A DNA stretch of 64,000 bases from Psychromonas sp. 14N.309.X.WAT.B.A12 (lineage in GTDB: Bacteria > Pseudomonadota > Gammaproteobacteria > Enterobacterales > Psychromonadaceae), in the NCBI RefSeq assembly GCF_030397575.1, contig NZ_JAPNXS010000002.1, positions 310,001 to 374,000 on the forward strand, read 5' to 3'. The notes beneath the pieces were generated by a model that was not told the DNA's origin, ran no database searches, and saw only the letters and a list, made by a program, of their open reading frames with translations. Shown in pieces: positions 50,962 through 60,782 of this stretch. Position 1 is the stretch's first letter, and every line of letters begins with the position of its first letter. A program made the position numbers and the translations under genes.

Positions 50962-52191
50962 ATGACTAAGTATTCACTCAATAAAGATAAAATTAAAGTT
51001 CTTCTACTAGAAGGTCTACACCCTAGCTCAGTGGCAACATTCACTGATGCGGGTTACACCAACATTGAAAGTATTAAAACTTCATTAAGTGAAGAAGATT
51101 TAATTGAAAAGATTAAAGATGTGCATTTCATCGGTATTCGTTCGCGCTCTAACTTAAATGCAAAAGTATTAGCGGCAGCTGAAAAATTAGTGGCTATCGG
51201 TTGTTTCTGTATCGGTACTAACCAAGTGGACTTAGACGCAGCACAAGCAAAAGGTATTGCTGTATTTAACGCGCCTTTCTCTAACACACGTAGTGTTGCT
51301 GAATTAGTATTAGGTCAAGCATTACTATTATTACGTGGTGTTCCAGAGCGTAACGCAAAAGCACACCGTGGTGAATGGGATAAGTCTGCAACTGCATCAT
51401 ACGAAGCACGTGGTAAAAATCTAGGTATTATCGGTTACGGTCATATCGGTACACAGTTTGGTATCCTTGCTGAAGGTTTAGGCTTTAATGTTTCTTTCTA
51501 TGACATTGAAAACAAATTAACACTAGGTAACGCAACACAAGTTGCTAGTATGCAAGAATTACTGGCTAAATCAGACGTAGTTAGCTTACATGTACCAGAA
51601 GTTGATTCAACGAAAAACATGATGGGCGCGAAAGAGTTTGCACAAATGAAAGATGGTGCCATCTTCATGAATGCTGCGCGTGGTACTGTTGTTGATATAC
51701 CAGCACTTTGTGATGCATTACGCAGCAAGAAATTAGCGGGTGCTGCGGTTGATGTTTTCCCAACTGAGCCAAAATCAAATACAGAAGAGTTTGAATCTCC
51801 ACTACGTGAATTTGATAACGTGATCCTAACGCCTCATGTTGGTGGCAGCACGCAAGAAGCTCAAGAAAATATCGGTTATGAAGTAGCAGGTAAACTCGTT
51901 AAGTACTCTGATAACGGATCTACGCTATCTTCTAAGAACTTCCCTGAAGTGTCTTTACCAGTACACAAAAATGCAAGTCGTCTATTACATATTCACCGTA
52001 ACCAACCAGGTATCTTAACTAAGATCAACTTGGCGTTTGCTGATAACGATATCAACATTGCAGCTCAATACTTACAAACTAATGAAAACATTGGTTACGT
52101 AGTTATTGATGTAAACAGTGAAGATGCTGATACAGCATTAGACAAACTAAAAGAAATTGAAGGTACAATCCGCGCTCGTTTATTAAACTAA
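50962..52191 (+). CDS. serA: D-3-phosphoglycerate dehydrogenase
   Basis: The 409-residue NAD enzyme starts serine synthesis. NAD-binding loop NLGIIGYGHIGTQFGILAE (about 154-172), catalytic Arg in FMNAARGTVVDIP, Glu and His in ILTPHVGGSTQEAQ, and a C-terminal ACT domain (about 335-409) for serine feedback. The length matches the E. coli 410-residue allosteric form. Strong terminator follows. Confidence 0.97.
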   Translation: MTKYSLNKDKIKVLLLEGLHPSSVATFTDAGYTNIESIKTSLSEEDLIEKIKDVHFIGIRSRSNLNAKVLAAAEKLVAIGCFCIGTNQVDLDAAQAKGIAVFNAPFSNTRSVAELVLGQALLLLRGVPERNAKAHRGEWDKSATASYEARGKNLGIIGYGHIGTQFGILAEGLGFNVSFYDIENKLTLGNATQVASMQELLAKSDVVSLHVPEVDSTKNMMGAKEFAQMKDGAIFMNAARGTVVDIPALCDALRSKKLAGAAVDVFPTEPKSNTEEFESPLREFDNVILTPHVGGSTQEAQENIGYEVAGKLVKYSDNGSTLSSKNFPEVSLPVHKNASRLLHIHRNQPGILTKINLAFADNDINIAAQYLQTNENIGYVVIDVNSEDADTALDKLKEIEGTIRARLLN

Positions 52192-52210
52192 GCGTCGAAT
52201 AGTCTTCTAG

Positions 52211-52237
52211 AAAGGGACTCACTGAGTCCCTTTTTTG
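52211..52237 (+). terminator. Rho-independent terminator of serA
   Basis: AAAGGGACTC-act-GAGTCCC followed by TTTTTT. The rest of 52238-52514 holds a TATAAT-like -10 (52469-52474) for the chemoreceptor gene and nothing else seen. Confidence 0.93.
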
Positions 52238-52514
52238 TATAAGCAATAAACTTAACGAGCAATCACGTTTTAAATAAATACTCCCCACTCTAGTTACCCC
52301 CAAACACTACCACCGTTATACCTATTACTTCTGATCTCTGTATAACTTAAAAATTAATTTAGCCTCAGGTAAATCACCACAATTAAAGTATTTTTTACAG
52401 AATACTGCTCATTATTGATAAATATCACCAAAGTGGTAATTAGTGATAGAGTGCGCCTCATTCTGGTCTATAATTTTTGTAGCTGAATTCAATACCTAAA
52501 ATTAGGAAATATAA

Positions 52515-54593
52515 ATGTCCATAAAGTTAACCATCAAAACAAAGCTTGTGATAACACTATGCGCACCGTTATTAATTATGGCTGCATTTTTTATCTACTC
52601 CTCTATCGAGACAGAGAATTACGTACTTGATAAAGAAAAAGAAAATGTTCAAGTCCAACTTGCAGAAGTGCTCAACGATAACCTTAAAGGTCAAATAGAT
52701 ACAATTACTTATGCCATCACTGACTTTTATAACGATTCTAAAATTGAGAACATTAAAAAAGGTTTAGCTGCAGAGATGTCTGAATTTAGATCCACTTTTG
52801 ATAATATTTATCAAAATAGCAACTCTAAAGCAGAAGCAGAGACAAGTATTTATAATTTTATAAATCAATACCGTTGGAGTAATGGTCGTTATTTATTTGC
52901 TTATAATGCTTCTTCTTATATCGCAAAAGCTTATGGTAGTAATTTAAAAAACATAGGCAACAATGACTACAATAAAGTCAGTGGCGATGGTAAATATTAT
53001 GTGCGGGATATTGTAAAAGCCGCTAAAGACAATGAGATAGGGTTCAGTGAGTATGCCTTTACCAACCCAACAACAGATACTCAAGAAGATAAAATTACAG
53101 CTTCTTTTTATTTCGAGCCGTTAAACCTTGTTATTGCCAGCGGAGAGTATATCAGCACTTTACGAGCACATAATATTGAAGCTGCTTTACACGCCGTAAC
53201 CATTGCTAAATATGGAAAAAATGGATATTTTTGGATTCAAGATAAAAATGGAAAAATAATTGCTCACCCTAAAAAATCAATCATAGGTACAGCGACTGAC
53301 AGTACCAAATCAATTGCAGATAACATTAACGGCAAAACCGAAGCATTGGTGAAAGTTGTTTATGAAAACCCAACCACAAAACAACATGAAAACAAAATCA
53401 CCTACTCTCGTAATATCTTCCCAGATTGGGGATGGACCATTGTTACAGGTGTATATGAAAATGATATTATTGAAGTTCAAAATAGCTTAACAGAAGTCAC
53501 TGAGAAAATATTCGATGAGCAAGTAACTTCAATGATAACGACTGCAAGTGTGTTAATCCTCTTATCATTTGTGATAGTTATTTGGATCATCACTGCGATT
53601 ATGAAAAATTTACGTATATTAAAAGATCGTATTGATACATTATCAACTGGTGAAGCAGACTTGACATCACGTATAACTATTGTCAATAACGATGAATTAA
53701 GTGATATCAGCCGCTCTGTAAATAACTTTATTATTTATCTACAATCTATGATGCTTGATATATCCCAAGCGTCTTCCAATATCACAACAACAACTGAACA
53801 ATTGAATGAGCAGTCAATAAAGTCAAACAACGCGTTACTCACTCATGCAAGTGAAACAGAGCAAGTGGTAAGCGCTATTACAGAAATGAGTAGTACGTCT
53901 GAGAGTGTTGCACAAAATGCAGCAGATACATCAACCAATACACAAAAAGCTAATGATGAAGCCATACTATCAAAACAAATTGTAACAGAGGCTTCAAATA
54001 GTGTTATTGCATTAGTTGACGAGGTGGACTCGGCTTCAGCAAGTATTAATACAATGAGTAACAATACCCAAGAAATAATTAAAGCATTAAGTGTAATTGG
54101 TGAAATAGCAGATCAAACTAACCTGTTAGCCTTAAATGCAGCAATAGAAGCAGCAAGAGCAGGAGAACAAGGACGAGGTTTTGCTGTCGTAGCTGATGAA
54201 GTACGTTCATTAGCAGCACGTACACAAACTAGCACAGGTGAAATCAACCAAATACTTGCAACACTCAGCAATGATGCTGAAAATGCAGTGGCGGCGATGG
54301 ATGTGACTAGAAATAGCTGTCAACGAACTGCAGAGAATACAGCGCGTGTCACAGAGAGCTTAGATAACATGACTAATTTCATAATTCATATCAATGACTT
54401 GAGTACTCAAATAGCAACAGCATCAGAGCAACAAAGTGTTGTTACAGAAGAAGTAAGTTGTAACATGACAACTATCAATGAAATGGTGCAACAACTGAAA
54501 ATGAATGGTGAAGAAACACTAGATAGCACTGAAAAACTAGCTTCAGCGAACAATCAACTGGATTTGTTAGTTAAGAAATTTAAATTACAATAA
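52515..54593 (+). CDS. Methyl-accepting chemotaxis protein with double Cache sensor
   Basis: The 692-residue receptor has TM1 (about 10-30), a large periplasmic region with two Cache-like modules (YRWSNGRYLFAYNA... and YGKNGYFWIQDKNGKIIAHP... each ending in a GWT/VIASG-type strand), and TM2 (about 337-362). HAMP follows with DRIDTLSTGEADLTSRI. The signalling tip is EIADQTNLLALNAAIEAARAGEQGRGFAVVADEVRSLA (about 530-567). It passes ligand signals to CheA/CheW. The ligand is unknown; Cache domains often bind small carboxylates or amino acids. Stand-alone gene. Confidence 0.93.
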   Translation: MSIKLTIKTKLVITLCAPLLIMAAFFIYSSIETENYVLDKEKENVQVQLAEVLNDNLKGQIDTITYAITDFYNDSKIENIKKGLAAEMSEFRSTFDNIYQNSNSKAEAETSIYNFINQYRWSNGRYLFAYNASSYIAKAYGSNLKNIGNNDYNKVSGDGKYYVRDIVKAAKDNEIGFSEYAFTNPTTDTQEDKITASFYFEPLNLVIASGEYISTLRAHNIEAALHAVTIAKYGKNGYFWIQDKNGKIIAHPKKSIIGTATDSTKSIADNINGKTEALVKVVYENPTTKQHENKITYSRNIFPDWGWTIVTGVYENDIIEVQNSLTEVTEKIFDEQVTSMITTASVLILLSFVIVIWIITAIMKNLRILKDRIDTLSTGEADLTSRITIVNNDELSDISRSVNNFIIYLQSMMLDISQASSNITTTTEQLNEQSIKSNNALLTHASETEQVVSAITEMSSTSESVAQNAADTSTNTQKANDEAILSKQIVTEASNSVIALVDEVDSASASINTMSNNTQEIIKALSVIGEIADQTNLLALNAAIEAARAGEQGRGFAVVADEVRSLAARTQTSTGEINQILATLSNDAENAVAAMDVTRNSCQRTAENTARVTESLDNMTNFIIHINDLSTQIATASEQQSVVTEEVSCNMTTINEMVQQLKMNGEETLDSTEKLASANNQLDLLVKKFKLQ

Positions 54594-54645
54594 ACAAAAA
54601 CTATCAATAAGCTAGCGAGGCACCTTAATAATAGGGGCCTCATTA

Positions 54646-55530
54646 CTACAGCCCCTTACTTTTAACCTCTTCTAAGATAAAATCTCGAAATACCTGATTT
54701 GCTCGAGACAAATAGCTGTCTTTTCGCCATGCCAAGCTAAGGTCAATACAGAAAGGCTCTACAAAAGGGCGAGTAATAATTTCATCATCATCTTGAATTG
54801 CAACTTTCCACATTGGAGAGATCGCATAGCCTTTACGGATAATGGACTTAATTAAGGGTAGCAGGTTACTGGTAAAAGCGATCTGTGGGCTAGCTTTCTC
54901 TTTTTGACTGATCCTTTCAATTAATGAGTGATGATAATAACCTTTACCAAACAGTATTAATTCATGCTTTAAAAAGTCAGCATATTCAATTTTTTCAAAC
55001 TCAGCTAAAGGGTGATCAGCCGCCATACACACAACCATCTCTTCACGCATCAGTTTACCAGTTGCAAACTCTGGGGGTAAATCATGGTCCGCAACAACCC
55101 CTAACTCTAACTCCCCTTCTAACAAGCGTTTACGAATGTTACGTGTTCCTGTATCAATAATATTCAAACCTAATGCGGGGTATTGATGTTTAAAGGCCAT
55201 CAGTAAAGGAGGTAAAAAGTAAGACCCTAACATAGGTGGAACACCAATCTCAGCCTCACCTTGATCTAACCCTTCTATCGCTTGCATCGCTAACTTAGCA
55301 TCATTAGCTTGCTGCAATATTTGTTTAGCATGCTGTAAGAACTTTTCCCCAGCTTCAGTTAAGGCCACACCACGATCACGTCTATGTAATAAAGGCATAT
55401 TTAACTCATTTTCGAGTTTTTTAATGCTGGCACTAATCGCCGGCTGCGCCAAAAAAAGGTGACGAGCAGCTGCAGAAATACTCCCCGTTTCCACGATCGC
55501 AACAAAGTGTTGTAGTTGTCTAAATTCCAC
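54646..55530 (-). CDS. LysR-family regulator, likely of the divergent MFS gene
   Basis: The 294-residue protein begins (GTG) EFRQLQHFVAIVETGSISAAARHLFLAQPAISASIKKLE, a typical LysR helix-turn-helix. The frame runs to an ATG at 55560, but GTG at 55530 with AAGGG upstream fits the family start. Divergent from the MFS transporter gene 131 bp away, which it probably controls. Effector unknown. Confidence 0.88.
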   Translation of the reverse strand: MEFRQLQHFVAIVETGSISAAARHLFLAQPAISASIKKLENELNMPLLHRRDRGVALTEAGEKFLQHAKQILQQANDAKLAMQAIEGLDQGEAEIGVPPMLGSYFLPPLLMAFKHQYPALGLNIIDTGTRNIRKRLLEGELELGVVADHDLPPEFATGKLMREEMVVCMAADHPLAEFEKIEYADFLKHELILFGKGYYHHSLIERISQKEKASPQIAFTSNLLPLIKSIIRKGYAISPMWKVAIQDDDEIITRPFVEPFCIDLSLAWRKDSYLSRANQVFRDFILEEVKSKGL

Positions 55531-55661
55531 TTTTTTACCCTTATAAATTGATCTAAACACCCATAAATTATATCTATGGATAACATAAAAACAACAGAAT
55601 TTATTTATTTAAATTAGACAGCTATTATGCGCCTATTCAACAAGGGGCTCCTGTTAAAAAC

Positions 55662-56864
55662 ATGAAAAAATTCACACATTACAATCGTTTAGTTATCGCT
55701 GTTTGCCTATGCTCAGTAGTTACATTTTCAAATATCTACTGGATGCAACCATTGCTTCCAACCTTGCAACATGAGTTTAATATTAGCTTGCTAGCAGCTA
55801 ACTTAACCATGTCAGCTCCTTTATTAGGTATGGGCTTAGGTTTATTAATATTTGCCAGTATTTCAGACTCAATTGGACGCGGTCCTATTCTATTAAAAGG
55901 CATGATTGCAGGTTTGTGTATTTCATTCATTCTCCCTATGGTAGAAAACTACACGCTATTCTTATCATTACGTTTTATTCAAGGCGCCCTATTATCAGTA
56001 TGCCCTGCTGTTGCGATTCCGTTATTAGGAGACGAGTTAAGAAAGAGCTGGTTACCATCTGCAGTAGGCTTTTATATCGCTTCAAATACCATTGGCGGTA
56101 TTAGTAGTCGTTTAATCGGTGGCGCATCTGTGGATCTATTAGGCAGCTGGCAGGCAACCGGTTTTGGTATGGCGATACTCACCGCTATTTTATTCATTGG
56201 CGTATACCTGGCTTTACCAAAGCAACGTCATTTCACCAAACAAAAATTCCAATTAAAACCAAGCCTGTATATGTTTGCGAAACATATACAGACCCCGCAA
56301 CTATTGATTATCTATATTATTATTGGTCTCGGCTTTGGCTGCTTTGTTAATCTATTTAGTTACTTAATGAGTGTATTAGAAGCAGCACCTTATGAATTAC
56401 CTAGTGCCCTACGTAGTTTAATCTTTGTTACCTTTTTGGGCGGCACCATGAGTGCATCATTAGCGGGTAAATTTGGTAAACGTTATGGACAACTCGCAGG
56501 TGTTGCTACAGGTATTTTTATTATGTTGGCTGCGAACCTATTACTCAGTCATCAAAATCTTTCGGTGATGACATTTGGCATGATATTAATGGCCTTTGGA
56601 TTTTTCTTCTGTCATGCACAAGCAAGTACACTTGTTGGTCGCTCAGTAAAAAAAGGCAAAGGGAGTGCACAGGCCTTATACAGCTTATTTTATTACAGCG
56701 GAGCAAGTTTAGGCGTGTTCTTCATTGCACCATTTTATGAACAGTGGGGATGGCAAGGAGTGTTAGGCAGTACCAGTATTGCATTAATTATCTGCTTATT
56801 ATTATTAGTGGTATACCAAGTGAAATACAAAGCGCAACACAAGCAACTAATACGTTCAGCTTAG
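55662..56864 (+). CDS. Major facilitator superfamily transporter (YnfM-like)
   Basis: The 400-residue protein has about 12 membrane helices. The MFS motif between TM2 and TM3 is SDSIGRGPILLKG (about 69-81), with FGKRYGQLAG in the second half. The start NIYWMQPLLPTLQHEF resembles YnfM/arabinose-efflux-like drug exporters. It is regulated by the divergent LysR. Substrate unknown. Confidence 0.9.
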   Translation: MKKFTHYNRLVIAVCLCSVVTFSNIYWMQPLLPTLQHEFNISLLAANLTMSAPLLGMGLGLLIFASISDSIGRGPILLKGMIAGLCISFILPMVENYTLFLSLRFIQGALLSVCPAVAIPLLGDELRKSWLPSAVGFYIASNTIGGISSRLIGGASVDLLGSWQATGFGMAILTAILFIGVYLALPKQRHFTKQKFQLKPSLYMFAKHIQTPQLLIIYIIIGLGFGCFVNLFSYLMSVLEAAPYELPSALRSLIFVTFLGGTMSASLAGKFGKRYGQLAGVATGIFIMLAANLLLSHQNLSVMTFGMILMAFGFFFCHAQASTLVGRSVKKGKGSAQALYSLFYYSGASLGVFFIAPFYEQWGWQGVLGSTSIALIICLLLLVVYQVKYKAQHKQLIRSA

Positions 56865-56869
56865 TATAA

Positions 56870-56905
56870 AAAAGGCCGCTCATATGCACTATGAACGGCC
56901 TTGAT
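56870..56905 (+). terminator. Terminator between MFS gene and ohr
   Basis: AAGGCCG (56872-56878) and CGGCCTT (56896-56902) pair. The A-run before and T-poor end suggest it mainly serves ohr on the minus strand or both genes. Confidence 0.7.
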
Positions 56906-56948
56906 ATCATCAATCAATATTAAATATTAATACTGATTAAACAAATGG

Positions 56949-57377
56949 TTAGATGATCACTAGTTCTTTAGCGATGTTGCCACGTGTTGCATTTGAGTAT
57001 GGGCATACTAAATCAGCTTTTTCTACTAATGCTTCAGCTTGCGCTTTATCCATATCACCTAGTGAGATAGATAATTTAACAGCAATACCAAAACCACCTT
57101 CAATTGGACCAATAGACACTTCAGAGTTGATGTATAGATCGCTAGGTAATGCGATTTTTTCAGCGCCAGCAACGTGCTTAAGCGCACCGATGAAACATGC
57201 TGCATAACCAGCACCAAATAGTTGCTCAGGGTTAGTACCTTGACCATCATCGCCGCCTAAGTTTTTAGGAGTAGATAGTTTAACATCTAAACGACCGTCA
57301 TCTGACTTAGCGATACCTTCACGACCACCAGTTGCTGTAGCGTTAGCTGTGTAAGCGACTTCTTGTAATACATTCAT
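56949..57377 (-). CDS. ohr: Organic hydroperoxide resistance protein Ohr
   Basis: The 142-residue peroxidase uses C61 (YAACFIGAL) as peroxidatic and C125 (DLVCPYSNATRGN) as resolving Cys to reduce organic and fatty-acid hydroperoxides. The start MNVLQEVAYTANATATGGREG at 57377 with GGAG upstream is preferred over the ATG at 57398. Divergent from the MarR-type ohrR. Confidence 0.95.
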   Translation of the reverse strand: MNVLQEVAYTANATATGGREGIAKSDDGRLDVKLSTPKNLGGDDGQGTNPEQLFGAGYAACFIGALKHVAGAEKIALPSDLYINSEVSIGPIEGGFGIAVKLSISLGDMDKAQAEALVEKADLVCPYSNATRGNIAKELVII

Positions 57378-57411
57378 AATGAACTCCAATGTTGACATTG
57401 ATTAAAATTAT

Positions 57412-57473
57412 TTATTTTGCACGCAAAATAATAACGAGAATAAATAGCAATTGCAAATATTTTGCATGCAAAT
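57412..57473. promoter_or_regulatory. Two palindromic OhrR operator candidates
   Basis: TTATTTTGC-ac-GCAAAATAA (57412-57431) and TTTGCATGCAAA (57461-57472) lie between ohr and ohrR. TTGCA/TGCAA cores are typical of OhrR-binding palindromes, so both genes are likely repressed together. Confidence 0.75.
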
Positions 57474-57499
57474 TAAAATGTTTGATAAAAGGAGCTGAC

Positions 57500-57973
57500 A
57501 TGTCATTTGAACAACTACAATTAAAGAATCAATTATGTCACCGTTTGTACATGGCATCTAATAGCATTGCTCGCACTTATCGCACACTCTTAAATGAGAT
57601 TAATCTCACTTACCCTCAGTATGTGGTAATGATGGCATTATGGGAAGAGGATAAAATAACTATTGCCGCTTTGATTGAAAAAACAGCGATCGATGGCAGT
57701 GCGTTAACGCAGATCCTAAAAAAAATGACCGACAAAGCATTACTAATGGTGATTAAAGATGAGTCTGATAAACGTAAACGCTTTATTCAACTGACAACAC
57801 AAGGTCAGTCTCTCAAACACCAAGCCGCAGATATACCAAAGCAAATACAGTGTAAATTTAATAGTATTGATAGCGCGCAAGCAGAGCAGTTAATGCATTT
57901 ACTAGACTTAGTGGTACATGACTTAAATAGCGAAGAAGTGGATAGTTTAGATATTAACGAACAGCGTACTTAA
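57500..57973 (+). CDS. ohrR: OhrR, MarR-family peroxide-sensing repressor
   Basis: The 157-residue protein has a winged helix (about 45-110, TIAALIEKTAIDGSALTQILKKM) and the redox Cys C13 in NQLCHRLYMAS, the position used by OhrR to sense organic peroxides. Start ATG 57500 has AAAGGAG upstream; the frame before it is unlikely to be coding. Divergent from ohr. Confidence 0.92.
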   Translation: MSFEQLQLKNQLCHRLYMASNSIARTYRTLLNEINLTYPQYVVMMALWEEDKITIAALIEKTAIDGSALTQILKKMTDKALLMVIKDESDKRKRFIQLTTQGQSLKHQAADIPKQIQCKFNSIDSAQAEQLMHLLDLVVHDLNSEEVDSLDINEQRT

Positions 57974-57975
57974 GT

Positions 57976-58311
57976 CTATGGTTTAGGTTTAAGGTCACCG
58001 CCATAGTCTCGTTCTACTTTACTAATTCGTAACTTAAATTCACCATACCACAACTTGCGTCCCATTTTTTGAGCCGTTATATGTTCAACATTCTCTTTCC
58101 ACTTTTTAATGGAAGCTAAATCGGACCAATAAGAGACAGTAATTCCCACCTCTTCCCGAGCTGATTCGATACCTAAAAAACCAGATTGTTGTGAGGCAAG
58201 TTCTACCATGCGATCCGCAGTCGTTACATAGCCATGATCACCTTCAGTACGAGTGGAGGTGAAAATGACCGCGTAGTAAGGTGGTTTTGGTGTATCAGCA
58301 ATTAATGACAT
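57976..58311 (-). CDS. Antibiotic biosynthesis monooxygenase (ABM) domain protein
   Basis: The 111-residue protein has the small ferredoxin-like ABM fold: YYAVIFTSTR, then MVELASQQSGFLGIESAREEVGITVSYWSDLASIKKWKENVEH. Members are small quinone-oxidising or haem-related enzymes or of unknown function. It is 17-20 bp from the next gene and likely in one operon with it, convergent with ohrR. Confidence 0.85.
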   Translation of the reverse strand: MSLIADTPKPPYYAVIFTSTRTEGDHGYVTTADRMVELASQQSGFLGIESAREEVGITVSYWSDLASIKKWKENVEHITAQKMGRKLWYGEFKLRISKVERDYGGDLKPKP

Positions 58312-58330
58312 ACTATTCCAAACCTATTAA

Positions 58331-58615
58331 TTAAGTCTTATTGCTTTTACGATCGATACAGCCAAGGTCTTTCTCAGGTGCGATTATATTTCTCACTAAT
58401 TGCTTAAGTTCCGTGATTTCAGGAAAACCACCCTTCTCTTTACGCGACCAAATAAGCGTACCATTCGCATACATTTCAAAAATACCACCTTCACCAGGCA
58501 ATAAAGACACTTCATCTAGTTCATCTTCAAAGGAGCTTAATAACTCTTGAGCCATCCACGAAGAGCGCATTAACCATCGACATTTTTTACAGTATTTAAT
58601 TTCTATTTTATTCAT
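58331..58615 (-). CDS. SelT/SelW/SelH-family (Rdx) thioredoxin-like protein
   Basis: The 94-residue protein has CKKC at residues 9-12 (YCKKCRWLMRSSWMAQELL), the redox motif of the family with Cys replacing selenocysteine, then GEGGIFEMYANGTLIWSRKEKGGFPE, the conserved beta-strand part. Physiological role unclear. Upstream of the ABM gene in the same direction. Confidence 0.9.
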   Translation of the reverse strand: MNKIEIKYCKKCRWLMRSSWMAQELLSSFEDELDEVSLLPGEGGIFEMYANGTLIWSRKEKGGFPEITELKQLVRNIIAPEKDLGCIDRKSNKT

Positions 58616-58707
58616 CAGGATTAAAACTCTGTCAAGTAACGTTAAAACACTAGTCTACAAGTTAAAAATTAAAATATCAGCTGCTCTTTGATTTTAAATA
58701 AAAGAGA

Positions 58708-59172
58708 TTAATTGAGGGTTAAATCTAATGTCATGAATTTACTATTAGGATCTTCCTGATAATCAGAGAATGGCTCACAAAATGTAAAACCATGTTTTAA
58801 ATATAAAGCATGTGCAGGTAAAAAATAATCCATAGAACCGGTTTCAAGACTTAATTTCTTATACTTGTAGCCTTTAGCCTGAGTAATAATATACTGCAGT
58901 AACTGCGAAGCAACACCTTGATGTTTAAAGTTTTTAGCCGTCCTCATTGACTTTATTTCGGCTTGGTTAGCATCTAACTTTTTAAGGGCGGCACACCCAG
59001 CTAAATCTTGCCCATCCCATATAGTCCAAAATTGCACAGAAGGATCTTTTAATCCAGTTAAGTCCAAAGCATGCACACTTTCTGGTGGTGAAGTTGCTCG
59101 CATATCTTGTAAATGCTCTTGCAACAATAAAGCAACCTCATTGCCCGATAAGTCATCTAATTTTATTTCCAA
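58708..59172 (-). CDS. GNAT family N-acetyltransferase
   Basis: The 154-residue protein has the acetyl-CoA loop NFKHQGVASQLLQYIITQA (about 90-108) and GNAT strands (LAGCAALKKL, KKLSLETGS, LYLKHGFTFCEPF). It resembles YafP/YitH-like small GNATs that begin with a helix DLSGNEVALLLQEHLQDM. The frame opens at an ATG (59193), but a TTG at 59172 with TAGGAG upstream gives the family-length start. Substrate unknown. Confidence 0.85.
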   Translation of the reverse strand: MEIKLDDLSGNEVALLLQEHLQDMRATSPPESVHALDLTGLKDPSVQFWTIWDGQDLAGCAALKKLDANQAEIKSMRTAKNFKHQGVASQLLQYIITQAKGYKYKKLSLETGSMDYFLPAHALYLKHGFTFCEPFSDYQEDPNSKFMTLDLTLN

Positions 59173-59195
59173 TAATACAACTCCTACCAACAAGA

Positions 59196-60782
59196 TTAAT
59201 TTATGGCTTTTTTAAAGTGATTGATATTCATACTCAAGCTTTCAATTGGCAAAGGTCTGCTATAATAGAAACCCTGTACAAAATCACAATTTAAGCTAAT
59301 CAATGCTTGCTCTATTTGATGACTTTCTACACCTTCAGCAACCACACTACAAGATAACTGCTCCGCTAAAAATATTATAGAATTCACAATCGCATAATCT
59401 GCTTTTTGCGTCAGCATATCATTGACGAAAGAACGATCTATTTTAATCTGTGTAATAGGCAGCTCTCTCAATAACGATAACGATGAAAAGCCAGTGCCAA
59501 AATCATCAATACTGAATTGAAAACCTTTTTTGTTGAGCGCTAAAATCATCTCTCTAGCGCCTTTAATGTCAGTCATCATAGCACTTTCCGTTATTTCAAA
59601 AATAATGGTATTGCTAATTGATGGATCTTGTTCATGCAACGAGCAAATATATTTAAAAAACTCATTACTTTTTAAGTCTTGCGCAGATAAATTAATATGC
59701 AGCATACCTTTAAAGCCAGCCTCATAAAGGTTACTCAAGTTATTAAGCGCTTCAATGATAACCCACTTGGTCAAAGACAAAATAAGTGTACTGCGCTCTG
59801 CAATCTTTATAAAATACTCAGGAGAAAGATAACTACCATCAGGTTGTGGCCAACGAATTAGGGCTTCCAAACCATGTTCCTCACCACTTTTTGCACAAAC
59901 AATTGGCTGATAAAACAACATAAACTCACCCTGCTCAATTGCAGTTTGAATCCTATTCGTCATCAATAAAAAATTACTTTCTTTTTGACTCAGCTTATCA
60001 TGGTAAAAAACTAGTGTTTGATTGTTATTTTTGGCTTCGTACATAGCCAAATCAGCAAGCCTTACCAATTCATGCATATCTTCACTGTCTTGCGGAAAAT
60101 GGCTCACTCCAATGCTTAAACGCACATTAATGAATTGTTCATCAATCTCCACCGGCGAATTGGCGGCTCTGGTAATTAATTCAATACATTGTTGTAAACC
60201 ATTAGCATGTTGAAAAGTTGATAAAACAGCAAACTCATCTCCTCCTAAACGATAAAGCGATGCATAATTGCTTAAGTGACTTTGTATGCCTTGTGCAGTA
60301 GCTATTAACAGTTGGTCTCCGAAGTGATGACCAAAAGAATCATTAACCTGTTTAAAATCATTTAAATCAATAAACAGTACAGTACATGGCGTTTTTGCTT
60401 CAATCGTTTTAGATAAAATGCCAAAGAACATTTTACGATTTGGTAAACCGGTTAATGCATCATGCTCAGCTTGATAGCGCTGTACTTCTACCGCCTTCTC
60501 AACCTTTAGTAAACTAGCAAAGCTTAACCTAATCACCAAAAACACAAATGCGCCGCCACCAAATAGAATACAAGCAACGATCGACACCAACATAGAATCT
60601 AACGGGTAAGATATAAAGTAATAGAGGATACCGAGATAGCCGGCAATAAATAAAACAATGAAATAGAAAAGAATATACCAGGCGGCACGCGATGTTTTTC
60701 TACAAATTCGCAGTGTATTAACAAGACTAGCTAATAATAGAAATGTGCCAGCAAGAATGATTGCAATAAAGAATTCGTTCAA
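59196..60782 (-). CDS. Membrane GGDEF-EAL protein (c-di-GMP cyclase/phosphodiesterase)
   Basis: The 528-residue protein has three membrane helices (about 4-22, 33-55, 63-88) with no obvious sensor domain. The GGDEF domain has the intact active site RLGGDEFAVL (about 181-190). The EAL domain follows, with GLEALIRWP (about 299) and downstream metal ligands (ESAM, DDFGTGFSSL, KIDRSFV, EGVE). Both sites look active; one may dominate. It likely tunes motility versus attachment. The stop is 3 bp from the GNAT frame. Confidence 0.93.
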   Translation of the reverse strand: MNEFFIAIILAGTFLLLASLVNTLRICRKTSRAAWYILFYFIVLFIAGYLGILYYFISYPLDSMLVSIVACILFGGGAFVFLVIRLSFASLLKVEKAVEVQRYQAEHDALTGLPNRKMFFGILSKTIEAKTPCTVLFIDLNDFKQVNDSFGHHFGDQLLIATAQGIQSHLSNYASLYRLGGDEFAVLSTFQHANGLQQCIELITRAANSPVEIDEQFINVRLSIGVSHFPQDSEDMHELVRLADLAMYEAKNNNQTLVFYHDKLSQKESNFLLMTNRIQTAIEQGEFMLFYQPIVCAKSGEEHGLEALIRWPQPDGSYLSPEYFIKIAERSTLILSLTKWVIIEALNNLSNLYEAGFKGMLHINLSAQDLKSNEFFKYICSLHEQDPSISNTIIFEITESAMMTDIKGAREMILALNKKGFQFSIDDFGTGFSSLSLLRELPITQIKIDRSFVNDMLTQKADYAIVNSIIFLAEQLSCSVVAEGVESHQIEQALISLNCDFVQGFYYSRPLPIESLSMNINHFKKAIN

